Assembly (NCBI GenBank): GCA_027923505.1
Contig: BROI01000019.1
Span: 1-64,000 of the forward strand
DNA from: Mayamaea pseudoterrestris
Lineage: Eukaryota > Bacillariophyta > Bacillariophyceae > Sellaphorales > Sellaphoraceae
Length of the DNA stretch: 64,000 nucleotides
Direction: 5' to 3'
The notes under the pieces: generated by a model
The model's database searches: none
What the model was told of the DNA's origin: nothing
The model's input: only the letters and a program-made list of their open reading frames with translations
Shown here: positions 20,679 through 29,729 of the stretch, in pieces
How positions within the stretch are numbered: the first letter of the stretch is position 1
How the letters are laid out: each line of letters opens with the position of its first letter
Position numbers and translations under genes: made by a program

Positions 20679-21119
20679 GCTTGGCTTACGTTTTTGTTGT
20701 AAGTGCTGGATTAGACGATTGCGTGTCGTTTGTGTAGAGGCGAGCTTCATCCGCTCGTCCCTCTCGCAGCTGCATCATCGTGCGATCGAAAATGTGAGTC
20801 AGAAACATGTGTGGAGGCCGGCTGGCGCGATGGCCATGCAAAAGGGGGCAGTCACACGGTTAGCTATTGCTCGTTTAGCAATCGATGCAGGTAATGAAGG
20901 CATCGACGACATACTCTATGAGTTTCAATTTATGTAATCTATAGTTCTTGTAGATAGCGCGTAGTTATACACTATATCGCCGTCTCTTTCACAAGACCGT
21001 ACCAACAGCCAAAAATGGCGAGGGACGGTGCTTTCAAGATTCGAGAACCACTTTTGGCTGGTCGACTGGCCCAACTCCGTCTCGTACAAAATGCATTTGT
21101 CACGAATTTCCATACTTCT
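20679..21119. other. Intergenic, no gene seen
   Basis: 441 bp between the DUF1499 start and the end of the small plastid gene. Only short frames without coding character. Confidence 0.55.
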
Positions 21120-21599
21120 TTACTTTTCGCCAGCCATTTGTTGAGTTTGACGCTGTCGTCGCTCCATGAGGTCTTCCTTATATTCTCGCACCAACTCAAT
21201 CTTGCTCTTGTCGGACATGCCCATGCCATTGTAATAGCCTTCCGTATTAGGCTTTCCAGAGGGCTGGTACTTGCGCTTGCCGTAAAAGACTTCTCCATTG
21301 CCTGATTATGAGAAAGAAAGATGATGAAAAAATGGGCGCACAGCGCACAGCGCACAGCGCACTGAATGGGTGCAGCTTCAACAATCGAAACATTACAATT
21401 TCAACTTACCCATGCGCTTGTTCATAAAGTCATCCATTACATCATCAAAGTTTTCGAAAAAGTCTGATATGCCTTCCAAAATCTTCGCATGAGCGACCGT
21501 CTTGCTCTTATCACAGCGACGAGACATCGGTTGTTGGTGGGTCAGAAAGGCCGACGCTGTCGCGACTAGCATGAATATCGACAGAACGAAGACCGACAT
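21120..21599 (-). CDS. Small plastid-targeted protein, unknown function
   Basis: Two exons, 21599-21410 and 21301-21120, joined across a 108-bp GT..AG intron, giving 123 residues. The N-terminus is a textbook diatom plastid presequence: signal peptide MSVFVLSIFMLVATASAF with the ASAF cleavage motif, then a basic transit stretch. The mature part has an acidic amphipathic segment (GISDFFENFDDVMDDFMNK), then GEVFYGKRKYQPSG and a charged C-terminal helix. No named family is recognised. The intron contains four GCGCACA units (21336-21362). Confidence 0.75.
21336..21362. repeat. GCGCACA microsatellite-like tandem repeat in an intron
   Basis: Four head-to-tail heptamers, the last one base short, inside the intron of the small plastid gene. 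Likely a slippage repeat. Confidence 0.8.
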
Positions 21600-21876
21600 T
21601 GTCGATAAGGAGTTTTAACGGATATGAATTCAATGCAATCCTCTGTTGATCCACCATGGAGCATGGCGGAATGCAGAATGCAATCACACGACGTCGCGCA
21701 CACACACATCAACTTGCACGCGCCGCGCCAAGTCAGAATGCCGGAGTTGCGATGCGACATTTACTATTTCTCGTTACCTGCAGGAGTATAGCCACTACGG
21801 TAGTATCTTATGCCGGCAATTGCAGACTGCAAAAGCATTGTCACTGCTGCTATTGATAAGGTTACCGCAAAAGTCC

Positions 21877-23094
21877 TCAATCGTTTGCTCCATGTTTCAG
21901 TTTTCGCCACACTTTGCTCCCTAGCTTGATATTGTCGCCGTCACTTTCTACATGTGGCCCAAACAGAAGTCGCGTCAACTCTACAAACTGACCAGGAGTC
22001 AGTTGCTCTGGCCGCATTGACGCCCAATCATCTGGCAGTAGTTGAGTTTTGGCAAAGGCATCGCCATTTTCCATTGCTGTTTGAACAGACTTGGGCCGCG
22101 GCAATGGCGCGGAATCCAACAGGGCTGAGGCTGCATCAGCATCTCCCTGACAAATCTCCAAGCTCAGTTTCCGTAAACTATTTCGCACAGTCTTGCGTCG
22201 TTGCTGAAAGCTCATGTTGACAACCCTTCGCAAATGCGATGGCGAAACGCCAGCTAGTCGTTGCTTCAACTGCGACGGCGTCAAAAAGTGAAGCCCAACG
22301 AGCGCCGAGTCAACCTTTGGTTTCGGGTAAAAGACGGTAGGTGGAATCTTGAAGTGACACTTGACCTGTGCGTATAGTTGAAAGACGACTGACAATATGC
22401 CATAGTCTTTCGTACAAGTCTTGGCCACCATGCGCTGGGCCACCTCCCACTGCATGGTGACTGTCGCACTGCTGATGGCGCCAAAGTGACTGGCATCCGC
22501 CAAGGAAAACAAAATTTGCGAGGTAATGTAGTAGGGTAGATTGCCAATGACGACCAACGGGTGGTTGACGTTTTGTGCCAATGCAGGGTAGTCCGTCTGC
22601 ATGACGTCCTGATGATCGACTCGAAGACCAGGATGCTTGTTTCGCAGCAAGTCAACGGATCGTTCGTCAATCTCAAGGCAATGCAGCTTGTCGGCGCCAT
22701 AGGTTTCGACAAGCTTATCGGTCAGTGCACCTGCTCCAGGTCCAAGCTCGACGACATGCTCCACACTTGCTTGATGTCGCGTCGCATCCTTGTGAAAGGC
22801 TCGCAAGATTTTCGCAACCGTATTGGCATCCTGCAAGTAGTTTTGACCGAGCGATTGCTTTGGCTTGTAGCTTCCCGCTGGAAGTTTCGGAGTGGCGGAT
22901 GGTGCGGATAGCAAAACGGTGGCAACCGATGCGGCGTAGTTGGGGTCGTCCTCCTGCCACTCCCATTCGTCATTGTCGCGTTGAACCCAGCCGTTTAATC
23001 TTGATAAATGTATTCTAGTATGAGATATGGAGAAGGACTTAGCATAATCTGCTAGCAGTATACATATCGATAGCGTGAAAAGAAGCTTCACCAT
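21877..23094 (-). CDS. Plastid-type rRNA adenine dimethyltransferase (KsgA/Dim1/PFC1-like)
   Basis: 405 residues from the ATG at 23094; the frame extends further upstream but without an ATG. The signal peptide MVKLLFTLSICILLADYAKS is followed by Phe, giving the bipartite plastid presequence. The methyltransferase core is complete: KQSLGQNYLQD, the SAM motif VELGPGAGALT, acidic LEIDERS and the catalytic NLPYYI (NxPY). The C-terminal domain (QLYAQVKCHFKIPPTVFYPKPKVDSAL, split here over its PTVFYPKPKV core) also fits. The enzyme dimethylates two adjacent adenines near the 3' end of small-subunit rRNA, here probably plastid 16S rRNA. It shares a 166-bp divergent promoter with the next gene. Confidence 0.92.
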   Translation of the reverse strand: MVKLLFTLSICILLADYAKSFSISHTRIHLSRLNGWVQRDNDEWEWQEDDPNYAASVATVLLSAPSATPKLPAGSYKPKQSLGQNYLQDANTVAKILRAFHKDATRHQASVEHVVELGPGAGALTDKLVETYGADKLHCLEIDERSVDLLRNKHPGLRVDHQDVMQTDYPALAQNVNHPLVVIGNLPYYITSQILFSLADASHFGAISSATVTMQWEVAQRMVAKTCTKDYGILSVVFQLYAQVKCHFKIPPTVFYPKPKVDSALVGLHFLTPSQLKQRLAGVSPSHLRRVVNMSFQQRRKTVRNSLRKLSLEICQGDADAASALLDSAPLPRPKSVQTAMENGDAFAKTQLLPDDWASMRPEQLTPGQFVELTRLLFGPHVESDGDNIKLGSKVWRKLKHGAND

Positions 23095-23149
23095 GATGAA
23101 CAATGCTTGATGGTTTTGTTCTTTGAAACCATTCAAAATCGATAGGTCA

Positions 23150-23159
23150 GTACCGGTAC
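23150..23159 (-). promoter_or_regulatory. ACCGGT palindrome, KsgA / small-protein promoter
   Basis: GTACCGGTAC lies between the starts at 23094 and 23261. On the minus strand it extends to GGATCGTACCGGTACTG. Confidence 0.5.
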
Positions 23160-23260
23160 GATCCTTGTCATAACCCGATGAGCTCCGTTTCGTTTTGCCG
23201 TCATCACCATGGAGGATTGGCTAATTGGCTTGCCGCGCTAATTCGACGGCACGAGACGGA

Positions 23261-23611
23261 ATGAACGCTTCCACCCTCCAAAGGCTTGGAAAGAGCATGC
23301 ATCTGCAAGCTCGCTTCCTTTCCAAAGTCAAGCAATCACATCGACTGAAAAAGGTAGGCTCTGGACGCGCAAAGCGAGGAAATGTCGATGCCGTTGCAAT
23401 TACTTCACAGCAGGAACCAAAGTGGCAGGGCTTTGGATGGAGTCCATTTCTATTTCTGGGAGTTGCTCCCTTGGTGGCATGGTTAGGGACTGTCTTTATA
23501 AGTCCTAATCTGCGCAAGGATCTCTACGACCGACTTGGCTATACGGATGTGAGGCAAGTTGTTACTGATGGTGCAATTAATGGACAACACGACAAACAGG
23601 ATGGACGGTAG
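23261..23611 (+). CDS. Small single-pass membrane protein, probably organellar
   Basis: 116 residues from the ATG at 23261. The N-terminal 45 residues are basic with almost no acids, as in a mitochondrial presequence. One membrane helix follows (SPFLFLGVAPLVAWLGTVFI, about 70-90), then a short polar tail (RKDLYDRLGYTDVRQ). A 10-codon upstream frame begins at the ATG at 23210. No family is recognised. Size and layout resemble small subunits or assembly factors of respiratory complexes, but that is only a guess. Confidence 0.55.
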   Translation: MNASTLQRLGKSMHLQARFLSKVKQSHRLKKVGSGRAKRGNVDAVAITSQQEPKWQGFGWSPFLFLGVAPLVAWLGTVFISPNLRKDLYDRLGYTDVRQVVTDGAINGQHDKQDGR

Positions 23612-23682
23612 AACAGATTGCTACTTTGATCTGCAGGCTATTGATGCATACCATTCGAATACAAGTGCTTCAATATGTATGC

Positions 23683-24768
23683 TCAGTTCACGACCAAAGT
23701 TTCATCGAGTCGTGTCAAGCGCTTGGCCGCCTCCTTCATGTTTACCGAAACGGTTCTTACGTTTCCATTCAGCATGACCAAGCCAGCCTTGGCGCCCGGA
23801 GGTTTGGAAATGTCGCGGCATCGGGTCAAGTTTACTTTAACGACTGATCCGCCGCATTTGGATTGTCTGGCAGCCAAGGCGGCAGCGTCCTGAATAACGT
23901 CAGCGGGTAGCTGCTCAGATGTGTTGCGAATGACAACATGACTACCCGGACAACCCGATGCATGCATCCACCAATCCGCATTATTTCGGTGCTCCCGGTT
24001 CAAGGTTAATTCGTCGTTATCCGTCGCTCGCTTGCCGACGCGAATCTCAGTGCCATCAGCTGCATAGTAGCAACGGTAGGGTTTGCGAGGAACTTCCAAG
24101 CGAGGACCCTTTGGTTTGGGAGCACCGCGGGGCGGCGGTGTAGGTGGTTGGTCGTCAACGCCAAGGCTTATTGCGAGCGTAGCCACGTCGAGTGGAAGAA
24201 TGGTTTCCTTGTTTTTCATGGTATGGAGCTGCTCCGCTAAAAGATTTAGCCCTTTCAAACGACTCTGTAGTTCCGTCAATTCTTCTTCCAGTAGTTGTAC
24301 GTTAGGACAGTTTTCTAGCTCCTCGAGCGAGGCTGAACTGCTGGGGTCAGTCAATGCTTGCACGGTTGCTCGCGCTTTTTCGTAACGTTCGTTCGCCTTG
24401 CCAATCTTTTTATGACATCGTAAAATGAGTCGTTGGACTTCCTTTTTTAGTCCTGCAACGTTCCAGATGCTGTCTGTAGACTTGGACGCATCATTGGCTT
24501 CATCTTCGTCTCCCGCTGACATGAAGATTGATAAGTGACGCCTACCTGGAGCTGTATATCGGATTGGAATTAAGTGTGCCGAGAGCATCTTCGTGACTGT
24601 AGCGAAATCTCTTAGACAAGAAAATCTGTTCACTTGTATATTGTTTTTAGTCATGTGCATCATTCGCTGCATTCCAAGTTGATTTGTGAATTGCATCCTT
24701 GTTACTCTTGACGACGGAAACATCAACGCCGATGTGCAACGAGATGCAATGACGAGGATACTCGTCAT
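23683..24768 (-). CDS. NFACT-R (DUF814) domain protein, organelle-targeted
   Basis: 361 residues from the ATG at 24768, chosen because MTSILVIASRCTSALMFPSS resembles a signal peptide with a plastid-type junction; an ATG at 24828 would add 20 residues. A coiled coil (about 120-200) precedes the C-terminal NFACT-R domain: EIRVGKRATDNDELTL, WWMHASGCPGSHVVIR and KCGGSVVKVNLTRC. This is the RNA- and ribosome-binding part of the Rqc2/Tae2/RqcH proteins that act on stalled large ribosomal subunits. The NFACT-N and helix-hairpin-helix parts are absent, so it is a short form as found in plastid lineages. It overlaps nothing but ends 71 bp past the previous stop (convergent). Confidence 0.85.
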   Translation of the reverse strand: MTSILVIASRCTSALMFPSSRVTRMQFTNQLGMQRMMHMTKNNIQVNRFSCLRDFATVTKMLSAHLIPIRYTAPGRRHLSIFMSAGDEDEANDASKSTDSIWNVAGLKKEVQRLILRCHKKIGKANERYEKARATVQALTDPSSSASLEELENCPNVQLLEEELTELQSRLKGLNLLAEQLHTMKNKETILPLDVATLAISLGVDDQPPTPPPRGAPKPKGPRLEVPRKPYRCYYAADGTEIRVGKRATDNDELTLNREHRNNADWWMHASGCPGSHVVIRNTSEQLPADVIQDAAALAARQSKCGGSVVKVNLTRCRDISKPPGAKAGLVMLNGNVRTVSVNMKEAAKRLTRLDETLVVN

Positions 24769-25208
24769 TGCAGTTAATCGGAACCGAAATTGGCCGTAAT
24801 TTTGGCTCGGTATAGACCTTAACTTCATTAAAGGTTATTCTACTGTAATGTTGGGTCCTTTTGTATGCATTTCATCACGCAAAGCGGCTTGCTGGCCATG
24901 ATAATGACAAAAGAAAAGCGAAACGGAGTTTGTGGATGACGCGAGCGTCATTTCAACAGGTGTCGGTGCGACACGCAAGTATCGTGCAGTTGGCGTGGGT
25001 CCGGTACCGGTACGACTAAAGAAATTGGATCGCGACGAAAGCTTCGCCGTCATTTTTTTGCCGCAAAACTTCAGATGCAAATTTCTCACCGTGGATTGTT
25101 TCTTCTTGCCTTCCACGATTTCCTTCCATCGCGAGACAAAACCGAGATCGTCAATTGAAGAAAGGATCCAATCAAAACTACCCTTCTACTATCGTCACCT
25201 TGAAGAGC
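24769..25208. other. Divergent promoter region, NFACT-R / unknown gene
   Basis: 440 bp without a credible gene; contains an ACCGGT palindrome at 25004. Confidence 0.6.
25004..25013 (-). promoter_or_regulatory. ACCGGT palindrome, NFACT-R / unknown gene promoter
   Basis: GTACCGGTAC within a longer CCGGTACCGGTACGACT. The minus strand reads AGTCGTACCGGTACC. Confidence 0.5.
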
Positions 25209-26651
25209 ATGATGAGTTTCGCATCTGAGAACCGCTCATTGATTGGTCCCATCCGCGACATGTTGCAGTTAACGGATGAGGAGTTAGTCGCCTCTTACAC
25301 GCGAGACCATGATTCTGTCAGACTCCCTGTGTACACGCTACACAATGGACAGAAGTTGGCGCAAATTGCTGCTGTCGATGGCTTCCGCCTACACCATATA
25401 GGAGAACCTGAATTCATTATCCGACTTCCAAATGATACGCTTTGCCTCTTTCCGGATCCTGATGTTCCAATACAGATCTTTGGAAGCGATGGAAACGGAT
25501 ACGTTGAAGCTGGGCCAAGATTGAAGCGTTATTTCGGCACTCCAGATCATAAACAGATTGTTACTTGCCGCGGTTTTGTCCGCATCGGCAGCGCTGTGCA
25601 GGAGCACCGAGACGATTATATAGATATGATGGAATACGTGGCGACGTTTTCAAATACCCTCGATACAAGTAAGTTGTATGTGACTGTTGCAGACTATCCC
25701 CCATGTTGGAGGATGTTTAAGAAGGGCTTTTTTGTTGGGAATGAAAAACTTAATTTCGCCGTGGACGAGTTGCAAAGTTCTCTCTGTAAAATAGATTGGG
25801 AAAATACAACATTAGATCTTGACCAAATCAGTCTATCGGAAGAGCAATGGAATTTTGTGGCTTCCATTCCGCTGAAATGCCTACGTTTGCATCACATGTT
25901 GATTCCTCGCGAGATTTTGCAAGCAAATGAGTGGCAAACATTGGAGCCTAACCACGTAGACATCTGCGAATCAATTGCTCTATATGAAGGTCCGGCCATT
26001 GTCAATTTGAAGTTCACTGATACGTCTCTTAAATCGGAACATGATGTAGACAAATTTTTGTGGAAATGGAGCCCACTGTGCCATCGCTTGGAGATGGATC
26101 GAAGTTCCTTCGATGAGGCCACATGGGCAAGATTTTGGAGCCAGCTTGAATACAGAACAACTTGCGCTTTGGTTGCGCTATCACGAGCGAGAATTTGCGG
26201 AGATTTGTTATCGGAAATTGACTTGGATTTAATAAGTAAGGACACATGGTGCATTGACGTGGTGGATGACAATACGGACCGGCCAATGGTGCTTGCGCGT
26301 CGTCGGGTGCCAGGCGAGACTTTTACGGTCCAGGATCATCCTAAACTGCCATATCATACCCATAACTTCGATGATAACGTTTGTGCCAACACTGCGGCCG
26401 CTGTTGCCGGCGGGGACTTGTTTCGGTTCCCTCTCTTGCAAGAAAGGAGCGTCGATGTCTATCACCATTTTGAGACTGGAAAAGCCAAGTCTGACAAGGC
26501 TTGTGCAAAACCCCGTATGACACTGTTGGCTCTTGGAGCAGTGTTGGTTTGTTTGTCGGCGTCCTCATCGGCATGTTCGCGTGAAAACTTGAGAAGCTAT
26601 TTATACCTTCGCTTTACGATCGTGTCTGTATCGTTTAAGCTGCTTCCTTAA
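25209..26651 (+). CDS. Protein of unknown function with C-terminal hydrophobic segment
   Basis: 480 residues from the ATG at 25209; a longer frame exists but without an ATG. The sequence is mixed alpha/beta in character, with regular spacing of leucine-rich units (LDLDQISLSEEQWNFVAS, then IPLKCLRLHHM). These faintly resemble leucine-rich-repeat-like or F-box-associated proteins. No catalytic motif is recognised. The final 60 residues hold a membrane-like helix (MTLLALGAVLVCLSASSSA), suggesting a tail-anchored protein. An unspliced intron near the end cannot be excluded. Confidence 0.6.
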   Translation: MMSFASENRSLIGPIRDMLQLTDEELVASYTRDHDSVRLPVYTLHNGQKLAQIAAVDGFRLHHIGEPEFIIRLPNDTLCLFPDPDVPIQIFGSDGNGYVEAGPRLKRYFGTPDHKQIVTCRGFVRIGSAVQEHRDDYIDMMEYVATFSNTLDTSKLYVTVADYPPCWRMFKKGFFVGNEKLNFAVDELQSSLCKIDWENTTLDLDQISLSEEQWNFVASIPLKCLRLHHMLIPREILQANEWQTLEPNHVDICESIALYEGPAIVNLKFTDTSLKSEHDVDKFLWKWSPLCHRLEMDRSSFDEATWARFWSQLEYRTTCALVALSRARICGDLLSEIDLDLISKDTWCIDVVDDNTDRPMVLARRRVPGETFTVQDHPKLPYHTHNFDDNVCANTAAAVAGGDLFRFPLLQERSVDVYHHFETGKAKSDKACAKPRMTLLALGAVLVCLSASSSACSRENLRSYLYLRFTIVSVSFKLLP

Positions 26652-27030
26652 GCTGTCAGCTTATTATAAACATAATCATCTCCACACGCCACTCCACATT
26701 GTTGTCTGCTCCTCGATTTGTACACCAACCAAGCCGACAAGCAGTGCAGGAGGCAAATGCCACCAACAATCACCATCTCGCGTAGCAATTGCGCCGTCTT
26801 TTTGCAAAACAAGTTGCGGCACGTCGCACCTGTCGTTGCCAATGCCACCAACCGCAATCGTCAGCAAGCAAAATCGCATTCCATCCTCGGCGTTGTATAT
26901 AGCCACTTTGTTTCATGTATGGTTGGCGTTGTCAAACACCCATCATATCCGGAGTCATGATTGCTATACTGGCAGCATGCATGCGAGACTTCGTCATGGC
27001 AATAAAGAAGATGAATAGATACATATTCTT
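26652..27030. other. Intergenic, only doubtful short frames
   Basis: 379 bp between two convergent stops. A 67-codon plus-strand frame (26758-26960, ATG) and overlapping minus-strand frames without ATG are present. None shows a family signature. Confidence 0.5.
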
Positions 27031-27693
27031 TTAATTTACTCCATGTTCTTCTAGAATACTTTCCAGTTCAGTCTGCGTCATATCAACCTTGAGGGAAAGT
27101 AGCTGATGCTGCATTTTGCCATGTCGATACAGAAACAACGTCGGCAAGTATGAATGCGGCCACTCGTGCTCAAAGGCATGCTTGGCCTCAATGACGACAA
27201 ACTTGACGCGCGACTGCTGGTGGCGCGCCAGTGACTGAATACTATCTTCCATGCATTTGGTCTTGCAGGGAGTCGAGGAAAGGCAAACGACAACCCAATG
27301 ATGCTCGGACGCTTCATTGACTTGGCTGGTCCACTCGGAGCGGTCAATGCGAATGACTTGATTGAAACTTGATTGTGCTGCTTGTTGCTCCAAACGTCGT
27401 TGGCGATATTGCTGCATGATTTCATCGTCTTCGTCTAGGTCGTCGTCGTCACTGCTGGATCCTGATGCGTTTGACTCTACATCACCATGCTCGGTACTCT
27501 CAGCAACCTTTGCATCGGCTTCTGCTGCTAATAGCTGTTGAATAGTATTCTCCGAAGCTCCCTTGGCGTACAAGACTTGCTCTTTGGTCAGTATCTGGCG
27601 GCGAATCAGCTCATCGTCAAATTCCGTCGTGGATGCAGTGTAGGCATAGGTTGGAGCGTCCGTCGCATAGTTTGTCACGCCATTTCCCTGCAT
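27031..27693 (-). CDS. Phosducin-like protein (PhLP2/3, thioredoxin fold)
   Basis: 220 residues, ATG at 27693. The N-terminal third has FDDELIRRQIL and an acidic linker (SSSDDDDLDEDDEIMQQYRQ), typical of the Plp2/PDCL3 group. A thioredoxin-like domain lacking the CxxC redox pair follows (WVVVCLSSTPCKTKC, VKFVVIEAKHAF, YLPTLFLYRHG). These proteins work with the CCT chaperonin in folding actin, tubulin and cell-cycle proteins in the cytosol. It is divergent from the DnaJ gene, with 263 bp between starts. Confidence 0.88.
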   Translation of the reverse strand: MQGNGVTNYATDAPTYAYTASTTEFDDELIRRQILTKEQVLYAKGASENTIQQLLAAEADAKVAESTEHGDVESNASGSSSDDDDLDEDDEIMQQYRQRRLEQQAAQSSFNQVIRIDRSEWTSQVNEASEHHWVVVCLSSTPCKTKCMEDSIQSLARHQQSRVKFVVIEAKHAFEHEWPHSYLPTLFLYRHGKMQHQLLSLKVDMTQTELESILEEHGVN

Positions 27694-27956
27694 GAATCTT
27701 AGTTTGTTTGTTAAAAGTAAGAGCTGGAAGTAGGTAGAATCGAGTAAATGTTACTATGACGAGAGCGACAACGTCGATAAGGGCAAGAGAGAATGAGCGG
27801 ATCGTCGACGGCGCGCCTTTGTTTGAAACCTCCTTCCGTCGCAGCGGTTTTCGAAAGCGCAAAAGCTCTCGTCGTCGTGTCTGCCGTTTTCACCATGAAC
27901 GTTTGGCCGATAAGTTTGCTCGCTCATTCATCCAATACTCTCCGGCTTCGAGCCTC

Positions 27957-29408
27957 ATGCGACGACTACACAATGTTTTCCTTATAATACCGTTACTAAG
28001 CGCATTATTTCCTGTAGTATCCATTACTTGGGGCAGCAGCAAGAGTACGCCGGAAGCCTCATCGACCCTCCTCGAACTTCATCGCTTGTACCAACAGCAA
28101 CCGCCACACGACAGAGCACTCTACGACAGACTCAATGTATCGCCCAATGCTACTGCTTCCGTGATTCGCCGCAACTACTTGAAACTCTCGCGGCAATATC
28201 ATCCCGACAAGCAGCGAGACGAATCCACTAAACAATACACAATGACGCAGTTGGAGCGCGTGCGCGAAGCGTACGAAATTCTAAAGGATGATAAGTCGCG
28301 CCTGCCCTATCATCGTTACGGACTACTGGATATGCGACAAGCCATCATCTTGCTGACGGGGCAGCATCATGATGCCGCGCCGTTGGAGGATCCGTCCCTT
28401 CAAGCCTTGCTGCAACTCATGGGATATCCGACGACTATGCATGAAGACCAAAATTGGCAGCAAAACTACGATACGGACAATTATTACTATCATCAAACAC
28501 CATTAATGTCAAACATGCCGACATCGAAACACGATCGAACGTGGTACATTGCCGTGCGTCTCGTGGAGCGCATGCGGCCATACGTCGAAGGCCGCGTGTC
28601 GGCGCAAACGCTGGCGGAACGTTTAGCGGAGGAGTGCGACTTGCTCAAGCGCCTGGCCCTCGGGGCATCCATACTAAGATGCATTGGCAGGGCGTATCGA
28701 TATGAAGGAGGACGCTATTTGAGAAAGCATCGAGTACATGCTGAACAACGATATCATTATCAACATGGATTTGCCAAAGGCAGTCACACGAAGCAGATTG
28801 TTGCGGATGTTTCAGAAACGGTTCGCTTCCACTGGCGCAACGCCAAACACTTGGCGACAGCCGCCGTAGCTAGTGGAAAATGCATCGTGGCCGAGCAGCA
28901 GCACAAGCTTGGCTACTACAAGCGAAAGGTGGATCAAGCAGCGGCGCAGGCAACCACTATGTATCAGCAGTACCAAGGTGGAAGCAGCAGCAACGGCAAT
29001 CAGCAGCAACCAATAATTGGTCAGCTCCATGACGAGGATCCACTGCCGAGTGACGAGGATATGCGTCTGGAAGCAAAGCTAAAGGCGCAAAGGGTTATCA
29101 TCGAGTCGCTGCAGATTGAAGCGCTTTGGAAAGTGAGCAAGATGGAGCTGGATCAAATCGTTCGTGACGCTTGTCGACTCATATTGAGCGGAGAATACTT
29201 TTTCTTCTTTCCGTCGCAACAACATCCAGTTCATCAACATGATTATTTGCATTATAATCAACGTTCACAGTATAGCGACGGCTGGGTGGGATCCGCGGGC
29301 GTCGCCATTGACGCGCACCTTGGTCGACTGCGGGCGGCGCAAGCCTTAATGCTCATGGGCGATGTCATGGTTGCGCGGAGCAAGGAAGGAACCGCATGGA
29401 TGCAATGA
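27957..29408 (+). CDS. DnaJ (Hsp40) protein with DnaJ-X domain, secretory pathway
   Basis: 483 residues from the ATG at 27957, chosen because MRRLHNVFLIIPLLSALFPVVS forms a signal peptide; an in-frame ATG at 27756 adds a basic extension. The J domain (about 55-125) has the essential HPD (RQYHPDKQ) and ends HRYGLLD. The middle part (RLAEECDLLKRLALGASILRC split around AEECDLLKRLALG) matches the DnaJ-X domain of Caj1-type J proteins. There is no Gly/Phe region or zinc centre. It should stimulate an Hsp70, probably BiP or another secretory-pathway Hsp70, given the signal peptide. No KDEL-type retention signal is visible. Confidence 0.87.
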   Translation: MRRLHNVFLIIPLLSALFPVVSITWGSSKSTPEASSTLLELHRLYQQQPPHDRALYDRLNVSPNATASVIRRNYLKLSRQYHPDKQRDESTKQYTMTQLERVREAYEILKDDKSRLPYHRYGLLDMRQAIILLTGQHHDAAPLEDPSLQALLQLMGYPTTMHEDQNWQQNYDTDNYYYHQTPLMSNMPTSKHDRTWYIAVRLVERMRPYVEGRVSAQTLAERLAEECDLLKRLALGASILRCIGRAYRYEGGRYLRKHRVHAEQRYHYQHGFAKGSHTKQIVADVSETVRFHWRNAKHLATAAVASGKCIVAEQQHKLGYYKRKVDQAAAQATTMYQQYQGGSSSNGNQQQPIIGQLHDEDPLPSDEDMRLEAKLKAQRVIIESLQIEALWKVSKMELDQIVRDACRLILSGEYFFFFPSQQHPVHQHDYLHYNQRSQYSDGWVGSAGVAIDAHLGRLRAAQALMLMGDVMVARSKEGTAWMQ

Positions 29409-29621
29409 CACTGACGACTATCACCGTAGTTGCTTATAAACGAAGTTGTATAGCTTAAAGTCAACTACAGTAAGCCATCATCGGCCACGTTTGGTTGTCG
29501 CGGTCGCACGGTTGAAATATCACGTTGTTGACAACGATGCGACTTGATGACGTTTTCGTCCGTTTTTCCAAATCGAACCTTCCATTCGTTCCATTCTGCC
29601 GATCGCCTACACGATTGCAAA

Positions 29622-29729
29622 ATGGCCGACAAAATCTTTGACCAGCAACAAGAATTAGTCGCCTCCCAAATTCTTCTTGCCTTGCAGCAGCATGACCATG
29701 AATGGCTTGACCATGACGGACAAGGATGA
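29622..29729 (+). CDS. Short reading frame overlapping the start of the 991-residue gene
   Basis: ATG at 29622 opens a 35-codon frame with helix-like composition (FDQQQELVASQILLALQQ). It ends 35 bp inside the next gene in another frame. It may be a uORF that dampens translation of the long frame, or the true N-terminus separated by an indel. Confidence 0.3.
   Translation: MADKIFDQQQELVASQILLALQQHDHEWLDHDGQG

Noticed and set aside
26758-26960. 67-codon plus-strand gene with overlapping minus-strand frames
   Set aside because: No conserved motif and weak composition; both strands are open, as expected by chance.
27756-27956. N-terminal extension of the DnaJ protein
   Set aside because: It is in frame with an ATG, but it is basic and would bury the signal peptide; the start at 27957 is preferred.
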